Assembly: GCA_023245765.1 (NCBI GenBank)
Contig: JAHFJP010000002.1
Span: forward strand, 1-57,710
DNA from: Candidatus Peribacteria bacterium
GTDB lineage: Bacteria; Patescibacteriota; Gracilibacteria; Peribacterales; Peribacteraceae
DNA: 57,710 bases
Reading direction: 5' to 3'
In this document: in pieces, positions 32,702 to 40,009 of the stretch
How positions within the stretch are numbered: position 1 is the stretch's first letter
Layout: each line of letters starts with the position of its first letter
The notes under the pieces: generated by a model
What the model saw: only the letters and a program-made list of their open reading frames with translations
Databases searched by the model: none
What the model was told of the DNA's origin: nothing
Program-made: the position numbers and the translations under genes

Positions 32702-33913
32702 ATGACTTCGTTATCTTCCATCCCCGCCGCCCTCGATGCCCTCCGTGCCGGCCGCTTCGTCATCGTCACCGATGATGAGCAGCGCGAGAACGAGGGGGAT
32801 CTTGTTCTTGCGGCCGAGCATGTCACTGCAGAAAAAATGGCGTTCATGATTCGCCATACGGGCGGCGTCGTCTGCCTGCCGGTGAGCAACGACATCGCCG
32901 ATCAGCTCAAACTCCCGCCGATGGTTGCCGAGAACACATCGCGCCTCGGGACGCCGTTCACGATCAGCATCGATGCTGCCGACAAGATCACGACGGGCAT
33001 TTCGGCGGCCGATCGGGCCGAGACCGTGCGCGCGGCGATCAATCCTGTCGCACGACCGGAGGATCTCCGCCATCCCGGACACATCTTCCCGCTGCGCGCG
33101 AGTGACGGCGGCGTGCTGGTGCGCGCGGGACACACCGAAGCGTCGGTGGATCTGTGCCGGCTCGCGGGACTGCGCAGCGGCGGCATCCTCAGTGAACTCA
33201 TGCATGACGATGGCGCGATGATGCGGCGGGTCGCGATCTCGGTGTTCGCCGCGGAGCACGATATCCCCGTCATCTCCATTGCCGATCTGATCGCCTGGCG
33301 GAGCCGGCACGAAACACTCGTGCGCCTGGAGGCAACCTCGGAGCTTCAGACAGATACGGGCACGTGGACGGTGCACGTGTACCGCGACATGCTGCATCAT
33401 CTCGATCATGTCGCACTGGTCAAAGGATCGATCAACGCGCTGAGTCCCACGCTCGTCCGCGTGCACTCCGAATGTTTGACGGGCGATGCGCTTGGATCGG
33501 TCCACTGCGATTGTGGTCATCAGCTCAAGGTCGCGATGGGTCGCATCGCAGACGAAGGCACAGGTGTACTGCTCTACTTGCGACAGGAAGGGCGGGGCAT
33601 CGGGTTGGCCAATAAGATCAAGGCCTATGCCCTCCAGAGCGCCCACGGCATCGACACTGCCGAAGCCAATGAGCGTCTTGGTTTTCCCGTGGACCTGCGT
33701 ACGTATGGCATCGGCGCGCAGATTCTCAAGGCCGTCGGCGTCGGCAAGCTCAGACTCCTCACGAATAATCCCAAGAAGGTCGTCGGTCTCGAAGGGTACG
33801 GACTGCACATCGTCGATCAACTTCCCATCGAAATCGCGGCGTCATCGGAGCTCCAGAAAAAATATTTGAAGACAAAAAAAGAAAAAATGGGACATCTTCT
33901 TGAAAATCTCTAA
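32702..33913 (+). CDS. ribBA: Bifunctional DHBP synthase / GTP cyclohydrolase II
   Basis: A 403-residue fusion for both entry reactions of riboflavin synthesis. RibB domain (1-200) has DDEQRENEGDLVLAAE for metal and substrate binding and the GHTEASVDL segment. The RibA domain (about 208-395) has the zinc site CLTGDALGSVHCDC and LYLRQEGRGIGL. Both look complete. The ATG is 10 nt after TATTCT. RibD, the deaminase/reductase needed between RibA and RibH, is not encoded here. A terminator follows. Confidence 0.95.
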   Translation: MTSLSSIPAALDALRAGRFVIVTDDEQRENEGDLVLAAEHVTAEKMAFMIRHTGGVVCLPVSNDIADQLKLPPMVAENTSRLGTPFTISIDAADKITTGISAADRAETVRAAINPVARPEDLRHPGHIFPLRASDGGVLVRAGHTEASVDLCRLAGLRSGGILSELMHDDGAMMRRVAISVFAAEHDIPVISIADLIAWRSRHETLVRLEATSELQTDTGTWTVHVYRDMLHHLDHVALVKGSINALSPTLVRVHSECLTGDALGSVHCDCGHQLKVAMGRIADEGTGVLLYLRQEGRGIGLANKIKAYALQSAHGIDTAEANERLGFPVDLRTYGIGAQILKAVGVGKLRLLTNNPKKVVGLEGYGLHIVDQLPIEIAASSELQKKYLKTKKEKMGHLLENL

Positions 33914-33945
33914 AATTTCTTTTTTTCACAACAAAACAATTTTGC

Positions 33946-33969
33946 ATTTCCGCTTCGGAAATTTCTTTT
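33946..33969 (+). terminator. Terminator after ribBA
   Basis: ATTTCCG and CGGAAAT arms with a CTT loop, followed by TTCTTTT, 33 nt after the ribBA stop. Confidence 0.65.
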
Positions 33970-34026
33970 CAAAAATAAAATTTTCTCGTAGAGTCGGAAG
34001 AAGTTTTATTTCTTCCCCACTCTTCT

Positions 34027-34092
34027 ATGGTTAAGAAGAAAAAGAAGAAGGCGACGAAAAAGAGGAAGTCGACCAAGAAGCGCCGCCGATAA
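34027..34092 (+). CDS. 21-codon, extremely basic micro-ORF
   Basis: ATG to TAA, 21 codons. The peptide begins M-V and then carries 15 Lys/Arg among its 19 remaining residues: six Lys at positions 3-8, further Lys-Lys, Arg-Lys and Lys-Lys pairs, and three Arg at the end; the only others are Ala, Thr, Ser, Thr. It has a T-rich upstream region and a strong terminator 17 nt after the stop, so the unit looks like a real short gene. Such a peptide would bind RNA or DNA, as small ribosomal or nucleoid peptides do (inference). I know no family match. Coding status is unproven. Confidence 0.45.
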   Translation: MVKKKKKKATKKRKSTKKRRR

Positions 34093-34109
34093 CGCTGTGC
34101 GCTCAACAG

Positions 34110-34147
34110 GGCGTCATACATCCGAACGGATGGCTGGCGCCTTTTTT
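34110..34147 (+). terminator. Strong terminator after the basic micro-ORF
   Basis: A long stem (GGCG...CATCCG against CGGATG...CGCC, two mismatches, AA loop) is followed by six T residues. Confidence 0.8.
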
Positions 34148-34273
34148 GAATTCGTGGAAGGGCCACCTAGCGGTGTCCCTCCCACGGGCCCACCCTTCCC
34201 TTTCAGCGGTGTCCTCAGGCGCGGGGCCCACGAGACCCGCGCCTTCGGACGATTAATTTGATATCGTTGTTGC

Positions 34274-35350
34274 ATGGATGTATTTCTTGATTTGCTGAAA
34301 GTATTCATTGCGTTTCGTTCTGTGGGCACTGACAGCGCCGAGAAGTCGCGATGTCTCGATTGGATTCTCACAACATTTCTTTCTTCATCCGGTCTAACAC
34401 CTATACGTGGTGAAGTGAAAGGATCGCCGTACGTTTTTCTGCAACATCCGCAACCGAAACTGCTCTGGTTCGGGCACACCGATGTCGTGCCGGGTTCCGA
34501 TGATCAATTCAGCCTCCGCGTCGACGGCGATCGCGCATACGGCCGTGGCGTCAAAGACATGAAGGGGGCAGACCTCACGTTCCTGATTGCATACAAAGAA
34601 GCGTGCGAATCAGGATCGATCCCACCTATCAGCGTTCTCCTCACGAGTGACGAAGAAGTCGGTGGTCATACGCCGGGAGAACTGCTCGACCAGAAGATAC
34701 TCGGCTCCGCCCCCGTTGCGTTTACGCCGGACACCGGTGAGGCCGATGGCATTGTCACCGAACTCAAAGGAGCGCTCTGGGCCAAGCTCACGGCGACCGG
34801 AACAAGCGGCCATGCCGCGATGCCCTGGAAGAGCGACAATCCTGTGCCGCGCCTGATGGACGCTGTGCGGCAACTGACGTCACGGTTCTCCATCGAGGGC
34901 GACTGGCAGGTGACGGTGACGCCGACGCAACTGTTCGGCAGCGACGCGTTCAACCGGATTCCAGGGGAGGCAAGCTGTGTGCTCGACGTGCGCTTCCCGC
35001 CGGAAATCTGGAAAACCCCGTCCGATGCACTCTCGGCGCTCTCCGCACTGATGCCGAAGGACTGCCGTATTGCGGAAGTTGAGCATGGCGATTGCGTCTA
35101 CTGCGATCCAGAGCACCCGATGGTTCTGTTGATGCAGCGTATCGGGACCGCGGTCACCGGCGTCTCCGTGCCTGTCCTGCGAGAACATGGTTCCTCTGAT
35201 GCACGCTTCTTCACCGCACGCGGCATCCCCGCGTTCCTGTACGGCCCCGTGGGGGGAGATCTGCATGGTGCGAAGGAGTGGGTATCGATTGCGTCGCTTG
35301 AGCAGCATGTGGAGATTAATCGGAGGTTGTTGAAGGAATTGTCTTCATGA
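34274..35350 (+). CDS. M20-family zinc peptidase/deacylase (DapE/ArgE-like)
   Basis: A 358-residue M20 metallohydrolase. Zinc ligands and catalytic residues are visible: GHTDVVPG (His68, Asp70), GRGVKDMKG (Asp95 bridging), TSDEEVGG (Glu127-Glu128), a lidding dimerisation domain with SGHAAMPW, and HGSSDARFF and DLHGAKEWV for the C-terminal ligands. It cleaves an amide bond in a small peptide or N-acyl amino acid; succinyl-diaminopimelate is one possible substrate but cannot be fixed. TATCGT lies 6 nt before the ATG. A palindromic repeat follows the stop. Confidence 0.88.
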   Translation: MDVFLDLLKVFIAFRSVGTDSAEKSRCLDWILTTFLSSSGLTPIRGEVKGSPYVFLQHPQPKLLWFGHTDVVPGSDDQFSLRVDGDRAYGRGVKDMKGADLTFLIAYKEACESGSIPPISVLLTSDEEVGGHTPGELLDQKILGSAPVAFTPDTGEADGIVTELKGALWAKLTATGTSGHAAMPWKSDNPVPRLMDAVRQLTSRFSIEGDWQVTVTPTQLFGSDAFNRIPGEASCVLDVRFPPEIWKTPSDALSALSALMPKDCRIAEVEHGDCVYCDPEHPMVLLMQRIGTAVTGVSVPVLREHGSSDARFFTARGIPAFLYGPVGGDLHGAKEWVSIASLEQHVEINRRLLKELSS

Positions 35351-35355
35351 CACAT

Positions 35356-35429
35356 GTAGGGGCGCAGCATGCTGCGCCCCTACGAACATGAACGCGTACT
35401 GGTAGGGGCGTTGCATGCAACGCCCCGAC
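35356..35429. repeat. Two GTAGGGGCG...CGCCCC palindromes in tandem
   Basis: 35356-35383 is a perfect 28-bp palindrome built on GTAGGGGCGCAGCATG and its complement. 35402-35429 is a near-perfect second copy with TTGCATGCAA at the centre. Together they separate the convergent M20 and Cys-rich genes and could terminate both. Confidence 0.85.
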
Positions 35430-35440
35430 ATGCCATCGAA

Positions 35441-37096
35441 TTAATAAACCTCTTTGAGGTAACATCCTTCACACAAAATCCTACCGTCATATTCTTTCGG
35501 CCACGACGTTTCCGTTTTCGTTTTGCATTTGGCGCATGTGGTTATCCGCAACGTTCCGTTGAACGGAATCCACCGGAAGTTTTCCTGGATACGCCGCATG
35601 TAGTACGTGTAGGGCAGGGGAATGCCGAGGTCTTGGGCGAATGTCACGTCCGCAGCCTGAATCTGAAACGGGCGGTTCTCTGATGCATCCCAGAAAACTT
35701 TCTGCGCGATGTCAGCGTTCGCGGCATCACACCGATCCGGAATCGTCGCTGCATCCTGCGCATCTGGTGTTCGTTCAGACGGCTTTCCTCGCAGCCAGAA
35801 GCCATATTTCGTCGCCTGGTCCTTTGAGAGCGGCCAGTAGAAACCAGCCAGAGATTCCTCGTACGGACTCGCCGCGAAGGAGCCCGGGAAGAAGTCGCCG
35901 TAGATTCCCTCTTTCTTCATCTGCGTGATGATCTGCGCTTTGCGCTTCTCGAATTCCTCCGGCTCGCATGGTTTGTTGAAGAGATGATATTTTTTCCCAA
36001 CGAGACCGCAGCAGCCAAAACAATGCTCGCATTGGAAGCAATGCGCGGAATATTCCATGTACTTGCACTGGACCATGTCACAGCAACATCGAATGTCGTA
36101 GCAGTGGTCCTGTGGCAATGAGCTGTTGAAGACGAGTTCCGTCGGGCCGAAAGGGCTCACCGCATCCACGCAATCTTTCACGTCGATGCCCCCGCGCAGG
36201 ACGTTGACGCAATCTTCCATCCGCTCGGAGAGGAAGAAGCTGTTTTCACAGTTCTTGCACTGGTCGAGGTAATTGCCGGTCGCGCTCTCCGACCGGTCAA
36301 CGAAGAGCGCGCGGTGCCATGCTTTCGTTAGCAGCATCGTCGCGAACTCCGCTTTGCCTCGCTCATAATTGGTTCTTGACCGGAAGTCCCAGATTTTACT
36401 CTGCTTCTCGTATTCTTCCTTCGTCAGCTGTTTATTTCCGATGCAGTAGGATTTGTTCCGGAGGTTGCAGCAGAACAAGCAGTCATGGCAGTTGCGGCAG
36501 TCATACAAGAACGCCGAGTCACGGCACTGCCAGGATTTGGAGGCATAGGCGACGCGGAAGCAACTATGACAATCAATCAGATCGACGCATTTCTCACTCT
36601 CGAAGCTGAACACGCAATATTGAGAATCCTTGCAATGGATTGTTCTGTAACAGTAGCGCAAATCCTCGCATTCGACTCCGCTGTGGCAGAGGTAACAATT
36701 CTTGCAGTACCACCAGTCGTCGGTGTACTCGCAGTTCTCATTTCCCGCGCCGACGTTGTGGGGAATCGGGCAGCGCCGGAAAAGTTCGAGCAGTTGAGGA
36801 AAGAACGGCTTGGACGGATCGTAGTCCGCTCCTGGCGGGTTTGCGTTCTTAATCCACTCATCACGCTGCCAGACGGGGTATGGGCAATTCTCCGGGAAGA
36901 CGGAGATGATCGGGTTGTCAGTCTTATCGCATGTTCGTTTATGCAAATTCCAGTGTTGCCAGAATGCTCCGAGTTGCATGAAGCGGAAGATCGGGTGAAA
37001 TTTCGGTTCTTCTTCAATTCCCAGCTTTTTGCGCATGCTCATTTCTATCGCGGTGATCTCAAACGGCGCGCCGGTCATCGGACAGGTCTTCGGCAT
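35441..37096 (-). CDS. Cys-rich protein A of unknown function (551 residues, 42 Cys)
   Basis: No known domain is recognised. 42 Cys occur, mostly as CxxC or CC pairs, concentrated in two related blocks: DSAFLYDCRNCHDCLFCC then LRNKSYCIGNKQLTKEEY, and HCFQCEHCFGCCGL then GKKYHLFNKPCEPEEF. The blocks look like an internal duplication. N-terminal (MPKTCPMTG) and C-terminal (TTCAKCK...LCEGCYLKEVY) zinc-ribbon-like ends are present. The C-terminus is almost the same as in protein B. It lacks signal peptide and membrane segments, so it is probably cytoplasmic. Related Cys-rich proteins are common in CPR genomes, but their role is unknown to me. Zinc or Fe-S binding is inference. Confidence 0.75.
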   Translation of the reverse strand: MPKTCPMTGAPFEITAIEMSMRKKLGIEEEPKFHPIFRFMQLGAFWQHWNLHKRTCDKTDNPIISVFPENCPYPVWQRDEWIKNANPPGADYDPSKPFFPQLLELFRRCPIPHNVGAGNENCEYTDDWWYCKNCYLCHSGVECEDLRYCYRTIHCKDSQYCVFSFESEKCVDLIDCHSCFRVAYASKSWQCRDSAFLYDCRNCHDCLFCCNLRNKSYCIGNKQLTKEEYEKQSKIWDFRSRTNYERGKAEFATMLLTKAWHRALFVDRSESATGNYLDQCKNCENSFFLSERMEDCVNVLRGGIDVKDCVDAVSPFGPTELVFNSSLPQDHCYDIRCCCDMVQCKYMEYSAHCFQCEHCFGCCGLVGKKYHLFNKPCEPEEFEKRKAQIITQMKKEGIYGDFFPGSFAASPYEESLAGFYWPLSKDQATKYGFWLRGKPSERTPDAQDAATIPDRCDAANADIAQKVFWDASENRPFQIQAADVTFAQDLGIPLPYTYYMRRIQENFRWIPFNGTLRITTCAKCKTKTETSWPKEYDGRILCEGCYLKEVY

Positions 37097-37215
37097 GCTC
37101 TCATGATTGCGGCGATTCGTTCATCCAACAACATTCTTTGGCATCTTCTGTAATTTTCTCTTCCAGAAGAGCAAATCACCTCATAGATTATTTCATACAG
37201 CTGTGACAATCCTGG

Positions 37216-37995
37216 TTATACGGATGCTTTCCACAACTTCTCGAAGTGCTGCTTGTGCATGGCGACGAGTTCTGGCTGCTTCATGACGATCACGCGAGGA
37301 TGGTCCGGTTCACAGAGGAAGTACGATGCTTGATGTTCGGTGATTCCGAGATAGTTCTTCACAATAGGGAGAGCATCAGTGAGCTTCGTCGTCCGCATTT
37401 CGCGGGAATCGTTTTCCCGGAATTCTTCGGCGATTGGAGAGTAGATGTTGATGATGCGGCAACTGACCCCCTTGTTCATCCGTTTGTGAATGAAGCCGCG
37501 CTCTTCGGGGCAATCGTAGGTCAAATTTGCGGACTTCCAGAGATTCTCCATTGAACCGATATGCAAATACTCACCTTCGCAGAGCTCGGGGAACTTGAGG
37601 TACTCCTCGCGAAATGCATCGAGGCCGTCGCGAATTTCAACCAATTCATTGTTCTCGCCCTCCTCTGTTTGCATGTACGGCAATAGACGATCCATGTTCC
37701 GGAGGTTGAGTGCCAGTCTGCGGAACCGGCGTTCCTGATGTTCGACAGTGTTAATCAGTGCATCGAGGGACAGCGGCGCGTACAGATCCTGCTTGTCGTT
37801 GAGGCGGGTCACTTCGAGAAGATTGCGCTCCTGCAGGCGCTTGATCGCGCGGTAGACCGTCATGCGGTGCAGCCCGCTTTCCCCGATGAGCTGCGGAACG
37901 GTCGCTTTTCGGAGCTTCAAGAGCAGGAGATACAGTGCAGTCTCGTCTTCCCGGAGATCGCAGAGACGCAGAAGTTCGGTGAGTTGGCGGCGCAT
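37216..37995 (-). CDS. TrmB-family transcriptional regulator
   Basis: A 259-residue protein. The N-terminal winged helix (about 8-75: DETALYLLLLKLRKATVPQLI, GLHRMTVYRAIKRLQERNLL) matches the TrmB DNA-binding domain, followed by a short coiled coil and a C-terminal effector-like domain of about 150 residues of the PLD-like regulator type. TrmB proteins usually sense sugars; the ligand here is unknown. TATCAT (complement of 38004-38009) lies 8 nt before the ATG, directly downstream of a tRNA-like element. Its position between two Cys-rich paralogues makes them likely targets. Confidence 0.8.
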   Translation of the reverse strand: MRRQLTELLRLCDLREDETALYLLLLKLRKATVPQLIGESGLHRMTVYRAIKRLQERNLLEVTRLNDKQDLYAPLSLDALINTVEHQERRFRRLALNLRNMDRLLPYMQTEEGENNELVEIRDGLDAFREEYLKFPELCEGEYLHIGSMENLWKSANLTYDCPEERGFIHKRMNKGVSCRIINIYSPIAEEFRENDSREMRTTKLTDALPIVKNYLGITEHQASYFLCEPDHPRVIVMKQPELVAMHKQHFEKLWKASV

Positions 37996-38014
37996 AGTAA
38001 GAGATGATACCGAA

Positions 38015-38088
38015 TGGTGGAGGGTGGGGGAATCGAACCCCGTCTCAGAATTGTCGAGATTTGAGCGCTAACCATAGCGTCACCCCCC
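38015..38088 (-). tRNA. tRNA-like element with defective anticodon arm (pseudo-tRNA or mimic)
   Basis: 74 nt with a 7-bp acceptor stem (one G-U pair), D-stem CGCT/AGCG with GG in the loop, a TTCGATT T-loop on a 4-bp GGGG/CCCC stem, discriminator A and encoded CCA. The anticodon arm does not form a normal 5-bp stem. The best fold has a bulged C and a 7-nt loop CTCGACA that would read CGA (Ser), yet the long variable arm of tRNA-Ser is missing. It may be a pseudogene, an unusual tRNA or a regulatory mimic. A small RNA encoded 70 bp away can pair with its D/anticodon region. Confidence 0.5.
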
Positions 38089-38124
38089 AACGATTCGGCA
38101 GTGGGGAACATACGTGAAAGGAAT

Positions 38125-38154
38125 TTGACATGCTGTTTTTGCTTGTGATATGCT
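38125..38154 (+). promoter_or_regulatory. Strong promoter of the small RNA
   Basis: Consensus TTGACA (38125-38130), an 18-bp spacer and an extended -10 TG-A-TATGCT (38146-38154). Transcription should start near 38161. No open frame follows before the terminator. Confidence 0.8.
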
Positions 38155-38160
38155 GCAGGT

Positions 38161-38222
38161 ACTGTCGAGGTTTGAGTTCTAACCAGGGTAATCGAATTCC
38201 GCCCCAAAAGGCGGTTTTCTTT
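38161..38222 (+). ncRNA. Candidate small RNA of about 60 nt, complementary to the tRNA-like element
   Basis: Bounded by a strong promoter and a terminator (CCGCC/GGCGG arms at 38199-38203 and 38210-38214, then TTTTCTTTT). About 38 nt of unstructured sequence precede the hairpin. The 23 nt at 38163-38185 contain the blocks TGTCGAG, TTTGAG and CTAACCA, which pair with the tRNA-like transcript (7, 6 and 7 pairs) joined by two G-U pairs and one mismatch. Also present is AATCGAATTCC, resembling the antisense of a T-arm. No start codon or plausible frame. The expected role is base-pairing with the tRNA-like RNA or with related tRNAs (inference). Confidence 0.65.
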
Positions 38223-38223
38223 T
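38199..38223 (+). terminator. Terminator of the small RNA
   Basis: CCGCC (38199-38203), loop CCAAAA, GGCGG (38210-38214), then TTTTCTTTT. Confidence 0.85.
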
Positions 38224-38321
38224 ATCTGACCTCTCTAGGACGTTCCATCCCACCATAGAACATCCAAATCTGGCTTACTGATGAGTAAAACTGAGAATCC
38301 AGAAAAGTGATTTTTCACTGT

Positions 38322-39980
38322 TCAATACACAGCCTTCAAATAGCAGTCTTCACAGACAATTTTCTCCGTCCGGTCAGGAGAATATGTGGTTTCGATGGCT
38401 TTGCTGCAGTTCTGGCACGAACGCTTCCACAGCTTCCGCGGATTGCGGTTCTTCAGTCGTGCGAGGTAGCGACACTCGGGGCAGGAGCGGGGGAGCGGAA
38501 AACCCATCTCGCGATAGATTTTCAGTTCCTGCGGAATGATTTTGTAATTCCGTTTGCATTCCACGCATGCCAAAACTTCTTTTGTCATACTGTCCGGCAC
38601 GTCCTGAATCTTCACGGGGAGTTGATCCTGTGTGATCGTTTCTTTCCCTTTCGTCGCGATTGTCTCGTGGGTCCAGCGCCAGCCGTGCTTCTTCACTTCC
38701 GCTTCGGAGAGGGGGAATTCCTGCTGGGCCATCGTTTCGTTGTAGGCGAACGGACTCATGGCAATTGGGAAGAATCGGCCCCACTCATCATGCTGTTTCA
38801 TCTGCGCGACGATCGTCGGCAGCATCTTCACATAGTCCTCTTTTGAGTACTGCTTGTTCAGGATGCAGTACTTCTTGTGCCGGAGCGATACACAGCCAAA
38901 GCAGTGGCTGCAGTGCTGGCAGTTGTCGCAGTAGAAGAGGTTGTTGCCGTCCCAGCATTGGATGGTGAATGCTGTGCTCTTCTGTCGGACGGGGGAGTAG
39001 TTTTCGTAGATAAAGTCCGACCAGCCGGGGTGGTAGCAGTGCAGAGCGTCATTGGTCTCGGCATCTTGCACATGCATGCAATCGCGGGAACGGTACATCT
39101 GGAAGCAATGACTGCAGTCCTTCGATTCAAAGATGTAATCCCCGGTGCAGTCGTCCGTTTTGTCCTGAACGGAATAGAGGTGCGGATGCTCTGTCCGCAA
39201 TTCCATCACGCGCTTGCGCATGAGCGCAACGTGCGCAGGATTCTCCAGATCGAATTGTTTCAATCGCTTGCGGTATTCCTCTTTCGTCAGCTGCTCGTTG
39301 AAGATGCAATGCGATTTCCTGCGTAATCCCACGCAGCCCAGGCATTCCGTGCACGTGCGGCAGTCGTAGAGGAACGCGGAGTCGCTACAGGTATGCGAGA
39401 GCACGCAGGACCGGCAACTGTGGCAGTGGTTACAGTCCGTGCAGTCGATGCATCGTTCTGTCTGCAGACAGAAGCTGCAATCCACATCATCTTTGCAGTC
39501 GAGCATCCAGTACGAGTAGAGCAGTCCTTCGCTGTTGTAGCTCAGATGACTCAGGTAACAGTTGCGGGAATCGAACGCGAAATTGCAGTAGTCGCAGTTC
39601 TCGACATTGATTGAGTTGAGCGCCGAGCGCGGGACGGTCTTCACAAGATCTCCAAACTGCTCAAAGAACGGTCGGTCATCCCACGGCTTCCCAAACTCCA
39701 ATGCATCCCAATCGTCTCCCCACCATGCGGATCGCTCATAGACAGGAAACAGCGTCTTCTCCGGATAGACGGAGAGGATCATCTTGCCGCTCTTGTCACA
39801 CTTCCGGTGATACAAATGCCGTTCATTGCGCCATGCCATCTTCTTCTGTAGCCGACAGTCTGGGCAGATCTGTGGCGGATCCATCGGCCCAGTCTCGAAC
39901 GTCGACACAATTTTTTCATGCAGAGCCGCTTCGCCGGGCAGAAGTTCGTACGAAGAGCTGCAGGAGGGGCAGGAGGGCAT
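38322..39980 (-). CDS. Cys-rich protein B, paralogue of the 35.4-37.1 kb protein (552 residues, 43 Cys)
   Basis: Same layout as protein A: N-terminal zinc ribbon (CPSC...CPDC), HRKCDKSGKMILSVYPE (compare HKRTCDKTDNPIISVFPE in A), a long Cys ladder with DSAFLYDCRTCTECLGC then LRRKSHCIFNEQLTKEEY, a second block with CDNCQHCSHCFGC and KKYCILNKQYSKEDY, then two further Cys pairs and the end VCEDCYLKAVY. The conserved blocks suggest metal-organising repeats. No signal peptide. TATACT (complement of 39988-39993) lies 7 nt upstream of the ATG. It may be regulated by the TrmB-like protein encoded nearby. Function unknown. Confidence 0.75.
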   Translation of the reverse strand: MPSCPSCSSSYELLPGEAALHEKIVSTFETGPMDPPQICPDCRLQKKMAWRNERHLYHRKCDKSGKMILSVYPEKTLFPVYERSAWWGDDWDALEFGKPWDDRPFFEQFGDLVKTVPRSALNSINVENCDYCNFAFDSRNCYLSHLSYNSEGLLYSYWMLDCKDDVDCSFCLQTERCIDCTDCNHCHSCRSCVLSHTCSDSAFLYDCRTCTECLGCVGLRRKSHCIFNEQLTKEEYRKRLKQFDLENPAHVALMRKRVMELRTEHPHLYSVQDKTDDCTGDYIFESKDCSHCFQMYRSRDCMHVQDAETNDALHCYHPGWSDFIYENYSPVRQKSTAFTIQCWDGNNLFYCDNCQHCSHCFGCVSLRHKKYCILNKQYSKEDYVKMLPTIVAQMKQHDEWGRFFPIAMSPFAYNETMAQQEFPLSEAEVKKHGWRWTHETIATKGKETITQDQLPVKIQDVPDSMTKEVLACVECKRNYKIIPQELKIYREMGFPLPRSCPECRYLARLKNRNPRKLWKRSCQNCSKAIETTYSPDRTEKIVCEDCYLKAVY

Positions 39981-40009
39981 GGATCAGAGTATACCGCTGG
40001 GTTCATCGC

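Noticed and set aside
37862-38071. A short plus-strand open frame through the tRNA-like element
   Set aside because: It overlaps the TrmB gene and the RNA element, with no promoter or conserved features.
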